From Viscum album (taxonomy: Eukaryota > Streptophyta > Magnoliopsida > Santalales > Viscaceae), in assembly GCA_963277665.1 (NCBI GenBank), contig OY728122.1:1544810868-1544874867 (forward strand): 64,000 bases of DNA, written 5' to 3'. The notes below the pieces were generated by a model, which worked only from the letters and a program-made list of their open reading frames with translations, was not told where the DNA came from and ran no database searches. Below are positions 24,121 to 35,624 of this stretch, one piece after another (positions within the stretch are counted from its first letter, which is position 1; every line of letters begins with the position of its first letter). Both the position numbers and the translations under genes were made by a program.

Positions 24121-26088
24121 ACACCAGAGGTAATCCCCTATATTTTTTATCCTTAATTATTCATCACATGAATCAAATTGAATGTTTCAAAGATGGGTTA
24201 TGTTTGTATCAGTTTTTTTCATTTCAAAGTGTCTATGTTGAATGGGGTAATTGATTGAAAGTGGTAATGAAATTCTGAATGATTTCAGTTACATGTGTTT
24301 TAAATTGGAATTCTATTAGGCAGAGGGTTTAAAAACTAGGCATCTTTAGGTTCAAATTAATAAATTCAATTTTAAATTATTTAAAATGGTGGTTTCAAGT
24401 AAGAAGTGAATGTTGAATTAATAAATTATAAAATAATATTTTAGAATCCTATGATCACAATAATTTTCTTTGATATATGTTTGGCTACAAAATTAATAAT
24501 TCAAACTCAAAAGAGTGAAAATATAGATCACAATATCTATTAAAAACACTCTAGGAAACTATTTCAATGAGAATGCAATTGAAGATAAAGACATGAAATG
24601 ATATGAAGAAGAGGGTGTAGAAAAAACATTTTAAAAATTGAAATTAATTTGATAAAATAAAATGAAATAAAGTATTATATGATGAAATATGGTAGAGATG
24701 CTGTATAATATCTTTCTTTGAAGTCACTAGTATGAAAAAGTTATTATGGTTTTTCAAATACAAGGATATATTATTGAGGGCTGATCAGATCGATGTTTTA
24801 AAACATGTAAAGAATACCATAATGCATAATTGGATGGAAAAAATCATGGTATAGTAAACATTCAAGGTCCTCAAAATTTATTGAGTAGAGGTAATCATGA
24901 TAACAAGGAGTTGGTAGGCTTCATTCAACTTAATTTATATGGGGGGGTGTGTTTTCACATGATCAATTGGGGCCCACATTTTTTCCACATACCATTAAAC
25001 TCATGCTCATATCTAGGTCACCGAAGATAATGGTACATGTGGACCATTATTATGTACTAATCAACTACCATGATTTACATGTACCGTAATTATATCCCTT
25101 TCCCATAACCTTCCCTTTCATTTCCTATAGTTACCGCACATACATACTTCCACTGTCTAGCATGGAACATAGTCGTATGTCCTTCCCAAATAGACCTGTA
25201 TCCATATTACATATACACTATAGTTGTATACCAACGTGGTGAGGAATACTACCACAATCTATGTTAGTTAAGGACTGTATTCTTACTTATGGACATAGAT
25301 GTGCCGACCATCGCTATAGAATCATGGTCATAGTGTAATTTCCCAGTAGAGAAAAATGATTGAATCCGTTATGTTAGATTTAAAAAGGAAAAAACGATCC
25401 TCTAAAATCATTTTTTTTAAAATTTGGATATAATATATGTGGTGGTTAATTAACTAATTACTTATGTTGCATTAGTTATATTAGTTATGCAGTATATTGA
25501 AATAATACTTCATTTTGTTTTAGAATCTTTATTTGTATCTTTTCATATTCTTGGTTAGTATAATTCCTTATTTTCCCTTTTTGAAAGTATTCTCTTAGAG
25601 GGATTTTAAAACTAACCCCTCTAACCCATTCATTACACACTGGAAAATACAAAACTAGCATAAGTAGTTGTTGTTCATCTCTATTTGATGATTCATATTG
25701 TGGAATCAAATGTATTACTTTCTATTTGATTATCTATTTTTTCAATTCCAACCATTACCCATCGATGGCATATGAAAGAGGTCCAATTAGACTGTGTGCG
25801 TTTTATACTATATTCCTTTTGTATATGTGTTCGAATCCATTTTCATTGTTTAATTATGCTCCATTTTCTTGTCTTGCCAGCTTGAAATCACAATTATAGA
25901 AACATGATTTACATAATCTTCTCTTGACTATTATGTGTTTCTATTCACTGTAATTACATTGAACCAGTTATTGGTGGCTATGAGAATTATATATCTTCCC
26001 AATTATGTGGGAAGACAATGTATATGTGTTTTAACTGTATATATGTTTTAACTATTACTGACTTAAAACTCCATTTTATCTCTTTATA
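24121..26088. other. CACTA interior, unrecognised
   Basis: AT-rich, with short open stretches only (for example 24,830-25,030 plus and 25,485-25,709 minus). None matches a family I know; intron-like T-rich segments alternate with more mixed sequence. Confidence 0.4.
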
Positions 26089-26254
26089 AGGTTAGCAAGG
26101 CCCATAGTGGAACATTTATGGATCTCTATGCCTTTGAAACCCCATATGGTGTAACATGGGAATCCTATTTCCCAAGTCAGGTGCATACTCATGAGTTTGA
26201 TTGGGAAAAAAGAGTAGAGCTGGAATATTTGGGTTTTCATTTTATTTGTTTTTG
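26089..26254 (+). pseudogene. exon-like open segment of unknown origin
   Basis: After 'tctctttataag' a reading frame of about 53 codons runs to TGA at about 26,252-26,254. It includes 'FMDLYAFETPYGVTWESYF' and a charged stretch 'HEFDWEKRVELEY'. Composition is protein-like, unlike the surrounding T-rich sequence, and it lies about 1 kb upstream of the captured kinesin exons in the same strand. I do not recognise the family. It may be a second captured host fragment or part of the original CACTA gene. Confidence 0.3.
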
Positions 26255-27299
26255 AAGTACTCCAATCTTCTGATTTTTTAGAAGTCTATTTCTTAACATG
26301 GGTGCTGTATATGAACTGATGCTATATTTTCTCACATTTTTCTGCTATGTTTTCATATTAAAGTCCTTCAGCTTGATTGAATAACTCTTCCGTTCATTCA
26401 CATTCAAATTTTTTTGGGTCAGAAATCATTATTTCTGATGGTGGGACATGAGGATTATTTCCCAGACAAGGGATTCTCATGGCCCTTTCTATATTTAGCT
26501 TTTGAGAATCCAAATTATAAATTGAATCTATCTTTGTAATTATTTTCTATTTGTTGGGAAGCTTTTTGGTTTTGATCAATGTTATTTGTGATATTTCATT
26601 TTCACTGTTCATCTATTTGTCCCTTTTAATTTATTTTCTTTCCTTTAGTTGTTTTAGAATTTAATAACATTTTCTTTTTGTTTTCTGGGTAGGAAAAAAA
26701 CAGGACAACACTCCACCCACCTCTTGAAGATCAAATCATATTGTTGTTCGAAGCATAAGCAAATATCCAGGTTTTTGTTTCTAATTTTTTGAATGTTTTT
26801 GATATTTTTGACCTTCCTCATTAAAGTGTATGAGATACATTTCACGTTTAATGTGTTGATTTCTCTAAAAGACATTTAATGTGCAGGGGGGCTATTGTCC
26901 AGTAGGGGGGGCCTTTGTCCAGGGGACTCCAAAAAATATTTTATCGTAAGAGATGGTCTAAATTAAATGTTCCATATCAGAATCCATAAGTCACTCATCC
27001 CATTAGATTCCCTAAATCAGTCACCATGCCACACACCGTATATAAAACCCATATCTAATCAATTCCCAAATGCCAATTCACTAAAAAAAGTCACGTATCC
27101 ATTAATACCAATAATAAATCCTTGTTCTATGCACCTTGTGTATATATATATGTCATGAATATGATCTAATTCAAACCAACTAACCAGGACCTGTTTAGTT
27201 TGATAATAATTCTTGTTTACCATTTTCACCAACAATATACATGCATATAAAAATGGTCACGCCAAAATAAAAAAAACTATGCCATGTACATGGAATACA
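26255..27299. other. intron-like T-rich and AT-rich sequence between exon-like segments
   Basis: Polypyrimidine-rich stretches and no sustained coding frame. A G-run patch lies at about 26,885-26,915. Nothing else is recognisable. Confidence 0.4.
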
Positions 27300-27300
27300 A

Positions 27301-27740
27301 GCTGCTGCAAATGAAAAACTAAAGGTAAGATTACTTCAAATGTCACTATCCATGATTGTTGTTCTATGATGTTGTTAATTTAAATTTTCATATTGTTGAT
27401 ATGTCTGCTTCAGAAGCAATGAAACAATATGAAGAACAAAGGAGAACTGCGCGTGAGTTGCACAATCAGTTGGTGGATGTTGACCTTCGAATTTCTATAA
27501 GAGAGATTCTGAGAAAAAAGCTGCACAATACCATTTTGGTAGGGATCTCATATCATATTTTTTGTTTTGGTTTGATGGTTTTTAATTCTTGGTTACTGTG
27601 GGAACTAAAAGGGAATATTCGTGTATTCTGCAGAGTGTGACCATTATTAGCTGATGATTGTGATGGAATGGAAACGTCTGTTGTTTCATATCCTACATCC
27701 ATAGAAGCTGCTGACCGGAGCCTTGATTTGCATCCCAATG
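27301..27740 (+). pseudogene. captured kinesin-14 (ATK/KatA-like) gene fragment, three exons
   Basis: Exon a ends at 27,324 ('AAANEKLK' then gtaaga). Exon b covers about 27,396-27,538: a coiled-coil piece with 'QYEEQRRTARELHNQL' and 'LRKKLHNTIL', then a gt donor. Exon c covers 27,602-27,740: '[12 protein letters not shown]', a stop, then 'PLLADD' and 'VVSYPTSIEAADRSLDL', ending before gtaatt. In plant minus-end kinesins the stalk-neck sequence [23 protein letters not shown] leads directly into the motor, so gene order and exon boundaries are preserved. The conserved Arg after FCRV is TGA (27,638-27,640), and the acceptor before exon c reads GG instead of AG. No P-loop or later motor exon follows. 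Only the neck and first motor strand were captured, and the copy is dead. Confidence 0.88.
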
Positions 27741-28383
27741 GTAATTGTTATATATTTTGTTTACCTTATATTCTATTTCTACATTTTAAATAGTTAACCT
27801 GTTGTTGTTTTCATAAATCAGCTAGTGTGATGTTTGGGCATACATCTATACGTAAGATATGCTTGAACCTAAACAACATCAAAATCAATGCATGGTATAT
27901 TTATATTTCATTCTTATAGTTTCTATTTTGTTTTCAATGTTACATTTTTTCATAAGATATTGAACATACATACCCAATAAATAGTTATATAAGACTAGGC
28001 AACAAAGGATATCACATCAACTACCGGCCACTAACCCTGCAACTGGTTCCCACTGTCTCTACCACGTCCCACATGTGCTACTAAATCTTAGCTACCATAT
28101 CCTCGTATTGCTCCTAACCTGACCTCAGATCCTCGGGTCTACCCCATTCCCTAGCTAGTGGTAGTATGAGATGGATTCATGTAGAATCTATTGAGATGAC
28201 TAATCTGGACACATTCTTGGAACTCCATTAGTGTCTGGTCACACTACATCTGCACATGCCCTAAGTACCCACAACAGAAGAACACCACCCAATACCCAGT
28301 CCTAAGTGGTATTCCTGTATGTATTTAATTAACTTCGGAATTATGTGTTATACTTGCAGGTAATTGCTGAATTCTGCATGTGG
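27741..28383. other. CACTA interior after the kinesin fragment, unrecognised
   Basis: Begins as intron-like sequence from the gtaatt donor. The next expected kinesin exon (P-loop GQTGSGKT) was not found. Confidence 0.45.
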
Positions 28384-28520
28384 GCTGGGGGGTGCAGTGG
28401 GCAGAGGGTGTGTGCAGTGGGCTGGGGGGGAAGTGCAGTTGGCAGGGGGGTGTGCAGTGGGCAGGGGGTATGCAGTGGGTCGGGGGGGGGAGTGCAGTGG
28501 GAAGGAGGGAAGTGCAGGAG
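28384..28520 (+). repeat. G-rich array 1 (GGGCAG/GTGCAGTGG units)
   Basis: Imperfect units such as 'gtgcagtgggcaggggg', with several runs of four or more G on the plus strand. Confidence 0.85.
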
Positions 28521-29449
28521 GCTAGACATTTCAGAACATCATACTGAATATAGAAATCATTGAAAAAGGTCTGATTATTCTCTCTTTATTTTTTTACACT
28601 GAATGGTATTAATTGTTGTCAATCATTATCCTGACTTGCAGCAATCAAAGTGGGTTACCGTAAGAGCATTAAGTTTCTATAGAAAAATTCAATAAACTAG
28701 AGATATAATTATTCATAGGAAACATGTATTTTTTTGTTTAATTTTTATTTTATTTTCATTATCACATTGTCCAATTAGGCTTTTACTGCTTTCTACAGAT
28801 GGAGGGTTGTTATATTCTGCGAAGGGGGCCAGAAGGGCACTGAAGGCGGCTACACGGTTTTCTTTGCAGGGGAGGGAGATCGGGGTAGTGGAGAGATTAA
28901 TTTGTGTGTTTCATTTTTTTTTCTTTATACTATATTTTTCATTGATACTTTTACCAATTCATTCCAGGTTTTAAATATTGTTCATACACTAGGTCACTTT
29001 GAATAAACCCAAATCTCATATCCTAAACAAAACCATTGATATTTTTGGTTATGATCCAATATCTGAATAAAATTCCCCTATTACGAACTCAGTCTGGATT
29101 GACTCATGTTCTCATAGGATTGACTCATGTTCTCATCGTCAGATTCTTTTCAATCTAAATTAATTTGATTATGAGGGTGTATTTTTTAGTGTCTATAAAT
29201 TATACACCATGTACTTTTCCTTAATTAATATAATATAAACCCCACTCAGATTACATGGTTTGAGTTAAAGATGAAGGTGTATTACACTCAACGAATAAGA
29301 AACCATTGGGATATCCATGTTTTACCTTACTAATCATACAAACATGGGAGAATAACCTTTAAAACATTTCTTAATCTATTGATGTGGTTTTGAAAACCAC
29401 CCACTAAGAGTGGGTTATAAATCTTATCCATAGTTTCAGAATAGGTTCT
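28521..29449. other. CACTA interior between G-rich arrays, unrecognised
   Basis: AT-rich sequence with a short G-rich patch at about 28,800-28,890 ('gaagggggccagaagggcac'). A 20-bp-scale duplication 'gattgactcatgttctcat' occurs twice at about 29,098-29,136. No protein is recognisable. Confidence 0.4.
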
Positions 29450-30050
29450 GTAGGGGGCTTTCCGGTGGCTCTCATAGGTCTGTCTGGTGGCTCTCACAGG
29501 GCTGTCTGGGGTTCTGTGAAGGTAGTTTTTTATCTCCCATGAATCATGTTCATCTAAATTTGAATCTTCACAGATCAGGTAGATGTTCATGCCCACTGGG
29601 GTTATGTCCGGTGGCTCTCGCAGGGCTGTCTGGTGGCTCTTGCAGTGCTGCGCGGCTGTCTGGGGGTGCATGGGGGGCTGTTCGGGGGTGCACGAGGGGA
29701 TGTATGGGGGTGCACGGGGGGCTGTCCGAGGGTGCACGAGGGGCTGTCCGGGGGGTATGGGGGCTGTTTTGGGGGGGGGGGGTACGGGGGGCTGTCTGGG
29801 GTTCTGTGCAGGGGGGGAAGGGGGGATGCATGGGGTCTGTCCAGTGGTACACATGGGGGCGATCCGGGGGTGCACGGGTGGCAGTCCAGGGGTGCACAGG
29901 GGGCTTTCCAGGGGTGCACGAGGGGCTGTCCGGGGGGGGGGGGGGGGGGGGGGCTGTCGGGGGGCTGTCCAGGGGGGCACGGGGGGATCTCGGGTGGCTG
30001 CCTTGGGGGTTGTCCGGGGGTGCACGGGGGGGGGGGTGTCCGTTGGTGTC
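29450..30050 (+). repeat. G-rich array 2 (GGGGCTGTCC / GGTGCACG units)
   Basis: Units of about 22-24 bp built from 'ggggctgtcc', 'ggggtgcacg' and G-runs, including one run of about 20 G near 29,934-29,952. Long open frames exist in most phases on both strands because the repeat lacks stop words; they are Gly/Cys- or Pro-rich and not evidence of a gene. Confidence 0.9.
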
Positions 30051-30180
30051 CAAACTCATTCATTTATCAAAATATTAATAATTCTATTATTATCTGAGAA
30101 CTCAAGGAATTAATTCTAAAATACCACCACCAAGATTCTCTTATTTTTTTATAGATTCAAAGTGAATTTGGAAGTTACAT

Positions 30181-30400
30181 AAGGGGTCAGGGGGCAAGGG
30201 ATAGTGGGAAGGTCTGTAGGGCAGGGTGCAGGGGGGCAGGGGGCAGGGGGGGAGGGTGGAGGAGGCAGGGGCAGGGGCAGGGGGTAAGGTGTGGGTGGCG
30301 CGGGGTAGGGGGCAGGGTGGAGGGGGGCAGGGGGCAAGTGGAGGGGGAGGGGGGAGATCTGTAGGGAAGGGGGAGGGGGTAGGGTGGCAGCATGAGATTT
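30181..30400 (+). repeat. G-rich array 3 (GGGGGCAGG units)
   Basis: Short 6-10-bp units of G-runs separated by CA, TA or A on the plus strand, for example 'gggggcagggggcagggg'. Confidence 0.9.
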
Positions 30401-30671
30401 CTCTTCCATATCATCCCAGGAAATCTTCACTTGCAACTTGTTAGGAGAAACAGAAATACAATAATCTCTATAATGGGGGGGATGATCCAAGAACAGTATA
30501 ATCAAAGCCTCTAGCAATCAGACACATAGAAGATGTCTTTTCAGCAATAATAGACCTGTCGTTATCAGGAACTTGATCCTATAAGGCTAAAATAGGGACA
30601 TGCCCTGAATTTTCAGCGGCTTGATGTTGAGCCTAAACCTCAATTGTTTAGTTGTTCCCACATTTTTAGTG
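30401..30671. other. CACTA interior, unrecognised
   Basis: Mixed-composition sequence between array 3 and the 614-bp duplication. No domain is seen. Confidence 0.4.
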
Positions 30672-31117
30672 TATAACTTAAATCCACTTCTACCAATACA
30701 CACACTTAATGACCAAAAATTACATTTTTAGTTGAATAGTTCATCCTGATTGGAATGAAAATCACAAATGTTATATCATATATGATTTCCTAGTGCCATA
30801 GTACCCAATTAAGTCTATGAATCTTAAACTAGATCTGTGCACATGTTTCCTTTCATTAGAACTAAATTGTAGCTTCCAGTCAAAAACCAGCAAGGTACCG
30901 GGCCTTAGGTTAAGCAATACAATTCTCCAGGATCGTCCTTTTAGATCTGTTGAGGGAAACTGAAAGTCAAAAAATCCTTGATCAAATGATACACATTTAC
31001 ATTATTCTTCTACGTCTTTTTTCCTGGGTTTCGACATGCATCAATTTTGAAATCACTTCTTTACTCCTTCCCTGGCCAGAAGATACTGCCCTGCGGATGT
31101 TGCTGGACCGGGCCAAC

Positions 31118-31178
31118 ACTCCGCGGTCACACCGCGGTCACGCCACGGTCACGTCGCGGTCACACCGCGGTCATGCCG
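31118..31178 (+). repeat. 11-bp GGTCACG(C)CGC array, block 1
   Basis: Degenerate tandem copies of cgccgcggtca, each holding the palindrome CCGCGG or a near match. Sister blocks lie at about 31,739-31,785 and 31,990-32,085; the third is longest, at about nine copies. Confidence 0.85.
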
Positions 31179-31989
31179 TGATTTGGCCCTGCTCCAGGAT
31201 GGAACCCTACAGTGGTTCGCAATGATAGTATTCCATGATTCTTGTGATCAATGTTGAGTGGAAAGAGAAACTCGATCAATTAGTCTATAACATAAATCCA
31301 CTTCTACAAATACACACGCATAATGACCAAAAATTACATTTTTAGTGGAATAGTTCATCCTGATTGGAATGAAAATCATGTATGCGATATCATATAAAAT
31401 TTACTAGTGACATAGTACCAAATTAAGTCTATGAATCTTAAACTAGATCTATGCACAAGTTTCGTTAAAGTCATTAGAACTAAATTGTAGCTTCCAGTCA
31501 TAAACCCGCAAGGTACCGGGCCTTAGGTTGAGCGATCCAATGCTCCAGGATCGTCCTTTTAGATCTGTTGAGGGAAACTGAAAGTCTAAAAATCCTCAAT
31601 CAAATGAAACACATTTACCTTCTTCTTCTATATCTTTTTTCCTGGGGTTCGACATGAATCAATTTTGAAATCACTTCTTCACTCTTTCCCTGGCCAGAAG
31701 ATGCTGCCCCATGGAAGTTGCTGGACCGGGGCAACACGCCGCGGTCACACCACGGTCACGCCGCGGTCACGCCACGGTCACGCTGTGATTTGTCCCTACT
31801 CTAGGACGACACCCAGCAGCAGTTCGTAGTGATAGTATTCCATGAGTCTTGTGGATAAACATTGAGACTAACTAATCACAATTTCTTCCAGTGGGGTGAC
31901 GACCGGAATGTTGCCCTGCCTCCTCTTGCTCCCTTCGCTCCTGGATGGAAGATTCTACCCCGCGGATGTCATTGGACTAGGCCAACATG

Positions 31990-32085
31990 CTGCTGTCATG
32001 CCGCGGTCATGCCGTGGTCACGCCGCGGTCACGCCGCGGTCACGCTGCGGTCACGCCTCGGTCACGCGGCGGTCACGCCGTGATT
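31990..32085 (+). repeat. 11-bp GGTCACGCCGC array, block 3
   Basis: About nine copies of the same 11-bp word as at 31,118 and 31,739. It is followed by 'gtgatttggccctg', as in unit 1, and by a C-rich tract to about 32,283. Confidence 0.85.
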
Positions 32086-32283
32086 TGGCCCTGATCCATC
32101 CCCCTTCCACCTACATTCGAGCCCGCACCAGCCCCCAACCACCTCCAATCCAGCCCGCACCGACCACCACACCAGCCACTACCCCCCAGCCTCATGCAAA
32201 ACACTCATGCCAGCCCTCTGCCACCTGCAAAACAGCCCCAACCACCAGTTCCAGCCCTCTACCACCAGCAAAACAGCCCCACC

Positions 32284-34340
32284 TGCAATACTTTTGCTAA
32301 TGATTTTTGGATAGGTATTCCCAATAGCAATAGGTCTGAAATCCATTACATCCACAACATTTTCTTTCTTTGGGATCAGGTCAATAAAATTGGAGTTGAT
32401 TCCATAGGGAATTGGGGCATGGATAAAGAACTCCCTCATAGCGTTAAGGAGCTCATCACAAACTATGTCCCAGTAGAACATAAAGAATTAATTTTTGAAC
32501 CCATCAGGACCAGCCACACACTCAAGATTTAGAGAAAAAAAGGGCACTCTTAACCTCTTTCTAAAGCATGTACATTCGTGAAGGCTCTATCTAATTTGGA
32601 AGCGACCACTCTATTGTACTGTTTGCTTCCCATTCTTTTATTCTCCTCCAAGAGTAAACCAAGGGTCATTAATATTAGTTCTTAGGTAAGAAAGGTCATT
32701 CCAAAGAGTTATCCTTTCTTGGTATCTATTTTTTGCATAGACAAAAGAGCAGAAGAGGTGTATTCCATCAGTATTAAAATTGCAAGTAAATATTTGAACT
32801 GAGACATTAAAGGTGTTAAATTTTTTTAAGAGTGTGAAAAAATACATAGTCATTCAGCATTGTAGGTATTTGAGATTGAGCCAATAAAGATATAATTGTG
32901 TTGACACAAGTGTGAGTATTTAGGAGAATAAGCAATTTTTGGTTCAGTAGTAGAAAATAACATGGGATGGTGAGTGTTAAAAATTCTTTTCAAAACATTG
33001 AATGTGATAGAGTTGGAAATACCCTGAATCGGTTCTTCCTAACTCTTCCCCACCAATTGAACATATTCTTAAAAGAGTGACCCCAAGTTCATGAACGTGA
33101 AGTTTTCTTACGAGGCATCCCTCCTGCTCAGAGTGTGGAAACGTGGAGAGTGATTGGAGATGCTTTGAGTCAAGTGATCCACCTTTTTATTTGTGAACAT
33201 ATAAATATATTCTACATTTGAAATACAATGGTTGATCCTACTCCGAAAACAGTTTCCACCCCTTCTGTTATTACACCATGTGTAAGGGTCACCTGAGTAT
33301 CCAAAATCAATTCGCCCTTTACCAGAAAAAAAACTACGTAAAGGACCCACTAGCCATACTTGGGAATTCACTTATCCCTTTATTCTCCTCAGGATCCATT
33401 ATTATATTGAAATTTTTTAAAAACACCCAAGGCTAATCCCCTGGGTTGAACTCATTCTGTTCTCTCCATAACACCTCCCTTCTCAGGGCATCACAACTGC
33501 CATAAATAAATTACACAAGTATAGTGTCCCCTCCACATGGCACTCTCATTGTTATATGTTGGCCCCCTTCTTGGAGCAACTCCACCATAGCATCCCAATG
33601 CCATAATATCCAGATGAACTTGTTAACTGGGTCTGCATGTGTAGATTCATGAAACTTTACCCTGCGGTAAACTCATTAATTTTAGCAGAATTTTTCTTAT
33701 GCTCAAGAATCGTAGAAACCTTGATCTTTTTCTTCTTCACATCTGAGGCTATGAAGTCGATTTTCACTCTTTCCCCAACACCTCGGGAGTTAAAATGAAT
33801 ATAGGAATCATGGAAACAAAACTTTCCCAACTTTGGCCTTAAGAAACACAGTCCTTGTCATGATGGAGGCAAAACACTCCCTAACCCACCTCATTCTAAG
33901 GGCCGACCTCGTACACACACCTGAGCCAATATCTGATTGTACGGAAGGAGAATAAGGAAGACTCGATGCATGATTTGGAGCTTTCCCACTCACCACCAGT
34001 AAGGGCGACGAAGACTTTGTATCAGGCATTGTAGAATACTGATCACTTGATAAATTTGATATAGCATAAGGTACCCTACTGCTCAGCATGCCATGCGTTG
34101 GAGGAGGCCAATCACAAGGGAAAACTGAGTTCTCTATACGATGGAAATCTTCCTTGAATCTGCTGAAGGAACCATAGAAAGGGGGTCGACCTCCTGAACT
34201 ACATCCACCTTGGGAAACTTCTCATCATGATAGCAAGAAGCAAGCACTCCTAGAAAGACCTGAGTACCAGAATCCAACATAATCTAAGGAACCTTCAGGA
34301 CAAATTCCACAAGGCACTTGTTAACAGAAACTGGGAGGGG
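32284..34340 (-). pseudogene. truncated L1-like LINE (endonuclease and reverse transcriptase start)
   Basis: On the minus strand the endonuclease half reads at about 33,100-33,650: 'FIYGSCDALRREVLWRE', 'PWVFLKNFNIIMDPEENKG', then 'FGYSGDPYTWCNNRRGG' and 'VDHLTQSISNHSP', the usual order of an APE-type plant LINE domain. The RT entry lies at about 32,290-32,545: 'GPDGF', 'FYWDIV', then 'LIPKKENVVDVMDFRPI'. The match stops abruptly after 'KIISKSIA' at about 32,284, before the catalytic YADD, where unrelated C-rich DNA begins. The 33,808-34,340 part is less clear and may be upstream ORF2 or ORF1. Stops and frameshifts are numerous. It is nested in the large CACTA element, in the opposite strand to the kinesin exons. 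Confidence 0.87.
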
Positions 34341-34374
34341 AGGTATGCCCTTGGAGAAGAAACCAAGGGATCTG

Positions 34375-35200
34375 TCCAGGGTCTGGGGGTGTCCAAGTTC
34401 TGGGGGGGGGTGTCCAGGGTCTGGGGGGGTCTGTCCTGGGGGTCTATCTAGGGTCTATCTAGGTGGAATTTTCCAGGGGGTTTGGGGGGTGTCTAGGTTT
34501 GGGGGGGGGGGGGGGGGTAGGACTGGTAGGGGGGAACTAGTAGTGGGAGGGGAGAAAACTAGCAGGGGGAGGGGACTGGAAGGGGAGGGGGTAATGGGAA
34601 AGGGGGGTGAAAGGGGTGCGGTGTCCAGGTTCTGGGGGGGGTGGGTGTCCAGGTTCTGGGGGGGGTCTGTCCTGGGGGGTTTATCTAGGGGGTCTGGGGG
34701 TGTCCAGGTTTTGGGGGGGGGGGGCAGGACTGTCCGGGGGAGGGGGAACTGGAAGGAGGGGGGAGGGGGAATTAGCAGGGGAGGGGGGTAACTGGAAGGG
34801 GGTGCAAGGGGTGGGGTGTCCAGGTTCTAGGTCCAGGGGGATCTGTCCAGGGTCTGGTGGGGTGTCCAGGTTTGGGGTGGGGGGTTCAGGGTCTGTCCAG
34901 GAGGGTGGGAGGGGGTCTGTCCAGGGGTCTGGGGGTGTCCAGTTTCTGGGGGGGTTCCAGGGTCTGTCCAGAAGGATGGTGGATGGCTATCCAGGGGAGT
35001 GGAGGTCTGGCTGTCCAGGGGATCTGTCTGGGGGGTGTGCAGGGTGTGTCTGGGGGGGTGTCCAGGGTCTGTCTGGGGGGGGGTGTCTGGGGAGTGTCCA
35101 GGGTGCGTTTGGGGGGGGGGGGGTGTCCGGGGTCTGTCTGGGGGGTGTTTGGGGGGTTTCCAGGGGGTGTCTAGGGTTTGTCTGCGGGGTGTCTAGAGTA
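34375..35200 (+). repeat. G-rich array 4 (GGTGTCCAGG / GGTCTGTC units)
   Basis: Units of about 20-24 bp built from 'gggggtgtccagg' and 'gggtctgtccaggg', with G-runs up to about 17. The segment 34,376-34,600 is repeated with changes at 34,620-34,805, a higher-order duplication. Long Gly- or Pro-rich frames here are compositional. Confidence 0.9.
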
Positions 35201-35624
35201 GTGATAACTCCAAAACCTATAACCAAGGGAAACATTGGTTTGAACTCTTCATTCCAAACATCATATTGTCTCATTTAATCATTAAGACGGTTGTTGGATA
35301 AAACTGCAATATCCTTCTCTCCCTCCATAATAGCATTATCTGGAACATGTAAGATCTCCTTCTAGTGTAGTGCTTCTTGAACCTTTATTTCCTTTCATCC
35401 ACCAACATCCCATGTAAAACCAAACAGTTTCAGCATAGATAGCCCAGTTGTAATGGAATCCCAACTATATCCTTTATTCACCATTCCAAAAACCAAGTGT
35501 TTCTCATCCATAGTCTATTTGGCCCACCTAAGAAAGTCGTCCATTACTCTGACAGGATTCTGATGTGTTGGTACTTTGAAAAACTCCAACATATGTACAA
35601 CAGGTGGTGTCGAAGATAGGGGAT
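35201..35624 (-). other. unidentified mixed-composition segment
   Basis: On the minus strand a semi-open frame reads 'DDFLRWAK' and 'LFGFTWDVGG' with stops between. It could be a remnant of the ORF1 of the neighbouring LINE, separated from it by G-rich array 4. I cannot confirm this. Confidence 0.25.

Larger units (their letters stand above)
30672..32095 (+). repeat. 614-bp tandem duplication plus partial third unit
   Basis: Unit 1 (30,672-31,285) and unit 2 (31,286 to about 31,860) share the blocks 'aatgaccaaaaattacattt', 'ggtaccgggccttaggtt', 'agatctgttgagggaaact' and 'tccctggccagaagat', then a GC-rich run and 'gatagtattccatga'. A partial third unit (about 31,895-32,095) keeps only the end, from 'tggatggaagattctacc' onward. 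Each unit contains a short array of the 11-bp word CGCCGCGGTCA. Confidence 0.88.

Noticed and set aside
27356..27640. Expressed kinesin gene
   Set aside because: The frame reads through an intron, has lost an acceptor, stops at the conserved Arg and lacks the motor core.
29330..30113. Long overlapping open frames (up to 231 codons) on both strands
   Set aside because: They lie in a G-run repeat that lacks stop words. Products are Pro/Arg/Thr- or Gly/Cys-rich in every phase, with no domain.
34318..35278. Gly-rich open frames up to 223 codons
   Set aside because: Same cause: a GGGTGTCC-type minisatellite read through.
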